From positions 1-5,627 of the forward strand of contig JAIUYC010000344.1 of NCBI GenBank assembly GCA_020216575.1: 5,627 nt of DNA. The letters run 5' to 3'. Position 1 is the first letter of the stretch, and every line of letters begins with the position of its first letter. Below the pieces are notes generated by a model. It was not told the DNA's origin and did no database searches. It saw nothing but the letters and a program-made list of their open reading frames with translations. Position numbers and translations under genes: made by a program. This DNA is from Coleofasciculus sp. S288. GTDB taxonomy: Bacteria; Cyanobacteriota; Cyanobacteriia; Cyanobacteriales; Coleofasciculaceae. Positions 1 to 3,899 of the stretch are shown here, piece after piece.

Positions 1-1186
1 AGTCGAAAAAATCTTTCACTAATTCAAATGTCGATTGAGAGATATTAATACATCCTGGCAGGCTAGATGATTCCAGACGGGAAGCCGTATTGACTGCATC
101 GCCCCAGACATCATAAGTAAATTTTTGCTTCCCAATAACACCAGCAATTAAAGGGCCTGAGTGGATTCCAAGTCGGATTTCCCAGTAAGGTTCATGCCTA
201 ATTACTTTTTCGTGTTTGCGCCAGCGCATAAAGGATTGAATATGTAGGGCAGCGAGAACAGCATCAATGGCATGGGTTGATGTAGGTGTGGGAATTCCTC
301 CAACACACATATAACTGTCACCAATCGTTTTCAATTTTTCCAAATTGTAGGTTTGGACAACCATATCGAAGTACGAAAAGCAATAATCCAGCTCATCAAC
401 GAGGGCTTCTGGACTTAGCTGTTCTGCTAGTTTGGTAAAGTCTTTGAAATCGGTAAAGAGAACTGAAGCCGATTCATAAGAAACGGGTTTTACTTTGCCC
501 GTTTGCTTGAGTTCATCTGCAATTTTCTGGGGAAGGACGTTCAAAAGAAGTTCGTCAGACTTGCGTCGCTCGGCATGGAGTTGAGCATACAACTGGTGCA
601 TCTCCGCAAACAGCAAATTCATTTCCTCAAACTGCTTGGCGTTCCGGATTGCCGCTGAAACTTGTAGGGCTAGCAAATAGCCAATGCGTAAATCTTCATG
701 ATTGTAGGTTGTAGGAGGTGCTGTAGCAAAGTTGATTGAACCAATCACTCGGGTTTCAATTTCCAGGGGGATAATGATGTGAGAGGTGTAAGCGTTTAGA
801 AATGTTGTGGTAGTATCTTTAGGGTTAAGCTGAGCTTGTCCCGTTTTCAGAGTACGAGTAATAGGGTTGTCCTCTGAGAAGATAGAAGAATCGCATTCTA
901 CAGACGAACCAAATAGCGTCACGAGGCGATAAGAGCCGTCGTGGTTCTGAAGACAAACACTACAATGCTTGAAATCCAGTAACCACTTGGCTTGCTTTCC
1001 AACGATCCGCAAAATTTCATCTAAATTTAAGGAGCGGTTAATTGCATTAGCAATTTCGTTGACTGCTGCAATGCGACTGGAAAGCGCCTGGACTTCAGTG
1101 AGTAACTTTCGGGTTATCTGTAGAAGTTCTTCGCGATCTTGAGCTTCAAGCCTCCTGGCATTAATTGAAAACGGAAAAGAGTTCAT
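1..1186 (-). CDS. GAF-domain class III adenylate cyclase (3' end beyond the window)
   Basis: Makes cAMP from ATP, probably in the cytoplasm, since no membrane segment or signal peptide is visible. The frame stays open for 395 codons to the window edge. In order: an N-terminal helix (about 10-40), a GAF domain (about 42-182), a helical linker with DELLLNVLPQ (211-220) typical of cyclase-transducing segments, and the catalytic domain from about 238. All key residues are present: metal-binding Asp246 and Asp290, adenine-selecting Lys286 and Asp359, and Asn366 and Arg370 in VNTASR. The Lys/Asp pair indicates ATP rather than GTP, and one chain carries a full residue set, so an active homodimer is expected. 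The usual Gly of FxDxxGFT is Asp249. The GAF domain lacks a recognisable NKFDE motif, so it is probably not a cyclic-nucleotide-binding GAF; its ligand is unknown. The start ATG (1186-1184) overlaps the stop of the upstream gene as ATGA and has no Shine-Dalgarno of its own, so coupled translation is likely. Perhaps 20-50 residues are missing at the C-terminus. Confidence 0.93.
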   Translation of the reverse strand, partial: MNSFPFSINARRLEAQDREELLQITRKLLTEVQALSSRIAAVNEIANAINRSLNLDEILRIVGKQAKWLLDFKHCSVCLQNHDGSYRLVTLFGSSVECDSSIFSEDNPITRTLKTGQAQLNPKDTTTTFLNAYTSHIIIPLEIETRVIGSINFATAPPTTYNHEDLRIGYLLALQVSAAIRNAKQFEEMNLLFAEMHQLYAQLHAERRKSDELLLNVLPQKIADELKQTGKVKPVSYESASVLFTDFKDFTKLAEQLSPEALVDELDYCFSYFDMVVQTYNLEKLKTIGDSYMCVGGIPTPTSTHAIDAVLAALHIQSFMRWRKHEKVIRHEPYWEIRLGIHSGPLIAGVIGKQKFTYDVWGDAVNTASRLESSSLPGCINISQSTFELVKDFFD

Positions 1187-1725
1187 AAATTGTCAATTTC
1201 AAGGGCGATCGCATCCGTATATTGGTTAACTTCCGCAAACAGGTTCGCCGTGGCAATCAGTTCAAAAATTTCCTCACGATCTAGTCCTAGCTCTTCTAGA
1301 TGCTGGTAATGTTCATCTGTCAGCTTGTGGGGTTTGGTAGCGGCAAGTAATCCAAAATTGATGACCGCTTTTTCTCGTTCGGGCAGTGGACAGTTAACAA
1401 AATCAGACACCAGCGTCTGAAGCACTTCTTCACTAATTCCTAGTGCTGATAACCCGTGTAAGTGAACTTGAAGGGCGTACTGGCTGTCATTCGCTTGGGA
1501 AATGGCAACACCAATCATTTCCTTGATGGTACGAGGCACACTTCCCTGAAGGATGATCGAGCGAAACTTTTTCCAGTTGGCTTCCAAAAAATCAGGGTTG
1601 ATTGCCATTGATTTGAACAGGTTAGGAACGATGCCAAATCCCAGTTCAACCCGAATTTCCTCGTATACGGCTTTAACTTTCGGGTTACTGATTTGGTCGT
1701 ATTCCTGGATGGGAAAGTAAGCCAT
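1183..1725 (-). CDS. AhpD/carboxymuconolactone decarboxylase-like protein lacking the CxxC pair
   Basis: All-helical AhpD-like/CMD-family protein of 180 aa, a usual length for peroxidase-related members. The family core lies around residues 60-95. In redox-active AhpD proteins the motif is E-x11-C-x2-C-x3-H. Here the same spacing reads E69-x11-S81-x2-A84-x3-H88, so Glu and His are kept but both cysteines are replaced. The only cysteine in the protein is Cys112. A thiol peroxidase reaction of the AhpD type is therefore unlikely, and the real substrate or ligand is unknown. No signal peptide or membrane segment is seen. The start at 1725 is supported by AAGAGG (1731-1736) five bases upstream. 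The TGA stop overlaps the ATG of the adenylate cyclase gene, so the two are almost certainly co-transcribed and translationally coupled. I infer a regulatory or sensory role tied to the cyclase. Family assignment is good, function is not. Confidence 0.88.
   Translation of the reverse strand: MAYFPIQEYDQISNPKVKAVYEEIRVELGFGIVPNLFKSMAINPDFLEANWKKFRSIILQGSVPRTIKEMIGVAISQANDSQYALQVHLHGLSALGISEEVLQTLVSDFVNCPLPEREKAVINFGLLAATKPHKLTDEHYQHLEELGLDREEIFELIATANLFAEVNQYTDAIALEIDNL
1205..1212. repeat. HIP1 octamer GCGATCGC (one of four)
   Basis: A perfect HIP1 palindrome, with others at 2799-2806, 3299-3306 and 4351-4358. All four lie inside coding sequence. Over-representation of this octamer is a hallmark of many cyanobacterial genomes and is the main base-level clue to the host. 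Confidence 0.85.
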
Positions 1726-1730
1726 AGTTG

Positions 1731-1736
1731 CCTCTT
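1731..1736 (-). promoter_or_regulatory. Shine-Dalgarno site of the AhpD-like gene
   Basis: The minus strand reads AAGAGG five bases before the ATG at 1725. It fixes the start of the AhpD-like gene, and through the ATGA overlap probably serves the cyclase as well, which has no clear site of its own. Confidence 0.65.
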
Positions 1737-1739
1737 AGG

Positions 1740-1883
1740 TTAACGTCTAATCAGCGATTGAGGATTAGCAAAAGTTACCTGCCAATTCAACGCTTGGGAC
1801 TGCACAAACAAAGCTTGCCGTCGCAGGCGTCGCTCGGCAACGGGGAGGAGATGCAAGATTGTTAGTCTCATCGCTTGCACCAT
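1740..1883 (-). CDS. Candidate 47-aa small ORF ahead of the AhpD-like gene
   Basis: An open frame on the minus strand begins MVQAMRLTILHLLPVAERRL and ends in TAA 14 bases before the AhpD-like start. A second in-frame ATG lies at 1871, giving 43 aa. The product would be arginine-rich (seven Arg, no Lys), with one Trp, no Cys and no membrane segment. I do not recognise it. In favour: same strand as the two downstream genes, tight spacing, non-repetitive composition. Against: no good Shine-Dalgarno, its first ATG sits on the terminal repeat of a MITE-like element, and part of it (1815-1840) is a hairpin of the kind found in cyanobacterial intergenic repeats. It could be a short leader gene, the stub of a gene cut by the element, or chance. 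Confidence 0.25.
   Translation of the reverse strand: MVQAMRLTILHLLPVAERRLRRQALFVQSQALNWQVTFANPQSLIRR
1815..1840. repeat. Short inverted repeat (TTGCCG / CGGCAA)
   Basis: TTGCCG (1815-1820) and CGGCAA (1835-1840) form a perfect 6-bp stem around a 14-base G/C-rich loop that contains GTCGC twice. It resembles the short palindromic repeats scattered through cyanobacterial intergenic DNA. It lies inside the candidate small ORF and weakens the case for that ORF. Confidence 0.5.
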
Positions 1884-2010
1884 AGCAGTTCTCAACTGAT
1901 TGGAGTACGGGCGGGTTGATTAGATTGAGCTGTGGGAAGCAGATATCTGGGTGAAACCCGCCCCTACGACTCTTAATCTAGATGTATCCCACTCAAATGA
2001 GAATCGCTAT
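1882..2010. mobile_element. MITE-like element with 27-bp terminal inverted repeats
   Basis: The left end (1882-1908, beginning ATAGCAGTTCTCA) and the reverse complement of the right end (1984-2010, beginning ATAGCGATTCTCA) match at 20 of 27 positions without gaps. Inside lies a second inverted repeat: GTACGGGCGGGTT (1905-1917) against AACCCGCCCCTAC (1955-1967), 12 of 13 paired. The whole is 129 bp and contains no gene. TA at both outer edges would fit a TA target duplication, as for IS630/Tc1-type elements, but it may simply be part of the terminal repeat. The nested dyads and lack of coding capacity suggest a non-autonomous miniature element; the parent transposase is not in the window. Confidence 0.65.
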
Positions 2011-2047
2011 AAATCTTTGTTCGCCACTCTCAATCCATCCTCAGTAA

Positions 2048-2101
2048 GGAGGGAAGCTAACCTCCCATGGGGACGCCCTTCTTGGCAAAGGGGGTTAGGG
2101 G
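2048..2101. repeat. Pair of G/C-rich hairpins (degenerate cyanobacterial intergenic repeat)
   Basis: GGAGG (2048-2052) pairs with CCTCC (2061-2065) over an 8-base loop. CCCTT (2076-2080) pairs with AAGGG (2088-2092) over a 7-base loop and is followed by a GGGGTTAGGGGG run. The pattern resembles the common CCCCTTTGC/GCAAAGGGG-type cyanobacterial repeats, here degenerate. No coding role is seen. Confidence 0.45.
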
Positions 2102-2154
2102 GATAGTGCAAGAGCTGAGCTATTCCTAGTTTGCCCGTATCATCGGCCTTAGGA

Positions 2155-2188
2155 ACTGACTTCAGTCACAAAATGATAAAGTTACAAT
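2155..2188 (+). promoter_or_regulatory. Possible pepP promoter with overlapping dyad
   Basis: TACAAT (2183-2188) is a good -10-like hexamer on the pepP strand. A weak -35, TTCAGT (2161-2166), lies 16 bases upstream. That -35 is covered by a compact dyad, TGACT-TC-AGTCA (2157-2168). The same bases read ACTGA-N6-TCACA (2155-2170), eight of ten matches to the CRP-type consensus TGTGA-N6-TCACA. A factor bound here would compete with polymerase. The leader to the pepP ATG would be long, about 215 bases. Weak support: motifs of this quality occur by chance. Confidence 0.25.
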
Positions 2189-2240
2189 AGAGTGCTTGTA
2201 AGTTAATAAAAAACTCGGAATTTGCGATAAGCGGCTTGTC

Positions 2241-2280
2241 AGCTGCGTCAAAAGGCTTAGAGCTACGACAAAAGGCTCAG
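2241..2280 (+). repeat. 20-bp tandem direct repeat upstream of pepP
   Basis: AGCTGCGTCAAAAGGCTTAG (2241-2260) is followed at once by AGCTACGACAAAAGGCTCAG (2261-2280); 17 of 20 positions agree. The second copy abuts TACAAT (2281-2286), which looks like a -10 hexamer but has no good -35. Two head-to-tail sites at a 20-bp period, about two helical turns, would present the same face of DNA to a dimeric regulator. The alternative is a simple slippage duplication. Confidence 0.75.
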
Positions 2281-2410
2281 TACAATACCTCTCGGTCAAC
2301 GTAACAAATTTGACTAATGGCGACACCTTCCGTAAGGAATAGCTACTCTGGCTAAGCAGGGTCTAAAAAATTAATAATTAGTCCATGACCGTCAGACAGT
2401 GAAGATTGAT

Positions 2411-3724
2411 ATGATTCTGTACACCGAATACAAAGAGCGTCGCGAACAGTTGATGGCAAAGATTGGCAGCAGTACTGCAATTTTTCGCAGCGCCCCCGTT
2501 GCCGTCATGCACAACGATGTCGAGTACGCTTTTCGACAAGACAGCGATTTTTATTACCTGACGGGGTTCAATGAACCGGAAGCGGTGGCAGTGCTAGCGC
2601 CGCATCATGAGGAACACCGATTTGTCTTGTTTGTTCAACCCAAAGAACCGGAGAAAGAAGTCTGGACGGGTTACCGGACTGGGGTAGAAGCGGCTAAGGA
2701 AAAATATGGCGCGGATGAGGCGTATCCGATTACAGAACTGGATGAGAAGCTACCGAAGTATTTAGAAAAGGCGGATCGGATTTATTACCAGTTGGGACGC
2801 GATCGCTCTTTCAACGATACCGTTATCAGGCACTGGCAGCAGTTAATGGCAACGTATCCCAAGCGCGGCACTGGTCCGGTTGCCATTGAATCCACCAATC
2901 CGGTACTCCATACCATGCGCTTGGTTAAGAGTGCAGCAGAATTGGAGATGCTGCGGAAAGCCGTTGCCATCTCCGTTGAAGCACACAACCACGCCCGAGA
3001 ATTTGCCCACCCTGGACGTTACGAGTACGAAGTTCAGGCAGAGATAGAACACATCTTTCGTCGGCACGGTGCTACTGGACCCGCCTATCCCTCAATTGTG
3101 GCGTCGGGAGCTAATAGCTGCATCCTACACTACATCGAGAACGATCGGCAGATGCAGGAGAATGATTTGCTGCTGATTGATGCGGGGTGTTCCTATGGCT
3201 ACTACAACGCCGATATTACCCGCACCTTTCCAGTCGGCAAAACATTTACCCCAGAGCAAAAGACGATTTATGAGATTGTCTTGAAGGCACAACAGGACGC
3301 GATCGCTCAAGTTCAACCGGGCAATCCCTACAACTTATTCCATGATACGGCGGTGCGGGTACTCGTCGAAGGGTTGATGGATTTGGGACTGTTGGCAGGT
3401 GATATTGAGGAAATCATCAAAGAGGAAAAATACAAACCTTTCTACATGCATCGTACCGGACACTGGTTGGGGTTAGATGTCCATGATGCTGGAGTCTACA
3501 AACATGGTGAGAACTGGCAACTCTTCCAACCCGGTCATTTGGTAACGGTAGAACCAGGACTGTATATTGGTTCTGACACTCAACCTGTTGAAGGTCAACC
3601 CGCTATTGATGACCGTTGGCGCGGCATTGGAGTTCGGATTGAGGATGATGTGTTGCTAACTGAGTCAGGTCATGAGGTATTAACGGCGGGTGTTCCTAAG
3701 TCTGTGGCGGAGATGGAACAGTAG
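2411..3724 (+). CDS. pepP: Xaa-Pro aminopeptidase (aminopeptidase P, M24B)
   Basis: Cytoplasmic metallopeptidase that removes the N-terminal residue from peptides with proline in position two, in protein turnover. Numbered from the ATG at 2411 (437 aa; E. coli PepP is 441), an AMP_N domain covers about 5-130 and the pita-bread M24 domain about 170-425. The five dinuclear-metal ligands are present: Asp257, Asp268, His351, Glu381 and Glu411. The catalytic histidines are His240 (LHYIEN) and His358 (LDVHD). An in-frame GTG at 2399 adds four residues but lacks a Shine-Dalgarno; the ATG at 2411 has a weak GAAGA (2401-2405) five bases upstream and fits where relatives begin relative to EYxxRREQLM. 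No signal peptide is seen. The gene stands alone: its left neighbour is divergent and its right neighbour convergent. Nothing is missing or broken. Confidence 0.96.
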   Translation: MILYTEYKERREQLMAKIGSSTAIFRSAPVAVMHNDVEYAFRQDSDFYYLTGFNEPEAVAVLAPHHEEHRFVLFVQPKEPEKEVWTGYRTGVEAAKEKYGADEAYPITELDEKLPKYLEKADRIYYQLGRDRSFNDTVIRHWQQLMATYPKRGTGPVAIESTNPVLHTMRLVKSAAELEMLRKAVAISVEAHNHAREFAHPGRYEYEVQAEIEHIFRRHGATGPAYPSIVASGANSCILHYIENDRQMQENDLLLIDAGCSYGYYNADITRTFPVGKTFTPEQKTIYEIVLKAQQDAIAQVQPGNPYNLFHDTAVRVLVEGLMDLGLLAGDIEEIIKEEKYKPFYMHRTGHWLGLDVHDAGVYKHGENWQLFQPGHLVTVEPGLYIGSDTQPVEGQPAIDDRWRGIGVRIEDDVLLTESGHEVLTAGVPKSVAEMEQ

Positions 3725-3732
3725 AGAGGCAA

Positions 3733-3752
3733 AGGGTGGCACTGTCCACCCT
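3733..3752. terminator. Perfect 7-bp hairpin between convergent genes
   Basis: AGGGTGG-CACTGT-CCACCCT begins eight bases after the pepP stop. The stem is perfect, but no U-tract follows on either strand; the nearest T-run (3788-3794) is 35 bases on. It may end or stabilise the pepP transcript. GGGTGG/CCACCC hairpins are also common dispersed repeats in cyanobacteria, so a repeat rather than a true intrinsic terminator is possible. Confidence 0.4.
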
Positions 3753-3800
3753 ACAAGTTACTCTCTTCCCGCTTGAAGAATACCTTATTTTTTTACCAAC

Positions 3801-3827
3801 CACAGAGGACACTGAGGGCGCCGAGGT
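3801..3827. repeat. Degenerate 9-bp tandem repeat, three units
   Basis: CACAGAGGA, CACTGAGGG and CGCCGAGGT follow each other directly and share the pattern CxCnGAGGn. It resembles the ACCACAGAGGACACAGAGG tracts seen in many cyanobacterial intergenic regions. It sits in the convergent spacer downstream of both flanking genes. Confidence 0.5.
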
Positions 3828-3835
3828 CACTCCAT

Positions 3836-3861
3836 AGAGATAAAGAGATAAAGAGATAAAG
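3836..3861. repeat. 8-bp tandem repeat AGAGATAA, 3.25 copies
   Basis: Three perfect units of AGAGATAA and the first two bases of a fourth run up to GGAAG. A tract like this can change length by slippage. It lies 39 bases beyond the stop of the kinase gene, in its 3' flank, so a coding effect is unlikely. Confidence 0.8.
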
Positions 3862-3899
3862 GAAGTTACGCAAGCAGATTTGATATGACGATGAACTTA

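Larger units (their letters stand above)
1726..2410. other. Divergent intergenic region between the AhpD-like gene and pepP
   Basis: About 0.68 kb separates the two divergent start codons and must hold both promoters. Apart from the small ORF at 1740-1883 I find only very short frames (about 20 codons or fewer) on the plus strand. The space holds several repeats, listed separately. A weak minus-strand promoter could be TTGAAT (1785-1790) and TAATCC (1762-1767) with a 17-base spacer, which would start transcription about 30 bases before the AhpD-like ATG. From 2281 to 2398 I see an A/T-rich leader without a clear motif. Confidence 0.7.

Noticed and set aside
1151..1156. AGGAGG on the minus strand just inside the cyclase gene as a ribosome site for a later start
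   Set aside because: No in-frame ATG, GTG or TTG follows at a suitable distance; the ATGA overlap at 1183-1186 explains initiation better.
1..1186. Guanylate cyclase activity for the left-hand cyclase
   Set aside because: The substrate-selecting pair is Lys286/Asp359, the adenylate type; guanylate cyclases usually have Glu/Cys-like residues there.
1841..1865. GGGGAGGAG directly before ATG on the plus strand
   Set aside because: The frame ends after four codons (M-Q-D-C-stop), so this is not a gene start.
2046..2129. AAGGAGG with an ATG at 2067 on the plus strand
   Set aside because: The frame stops after about 20 codons, the spacing is too long, and the G-rich run belongs to a hairpin repeat.
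1726..2398. tRNA, riboswitch or CRISPR in the long intergenic region
   Set aside because: No cloverleaf with TTCGA-type arm, no recognisable riboswitch core and no regularly spaced repeats beyond the single 20-bp tandem pair.
2385..2402. Five-codon upstream frame MTVRQ whose TGA overlaps the GTG at 2399
   Set aside because: Too short to judge, without a ribosome site, and the overlap matters only if GTG 2399 is the real pepP start, which I doubt.
2785..3316. Three minus-strand frames of 63-74 codons inside pepP
   Set aside because: They lie antisense to a fully conserved peptidase gene, have no ribosome sites or family resemblance, and look like shadows of its codon use.
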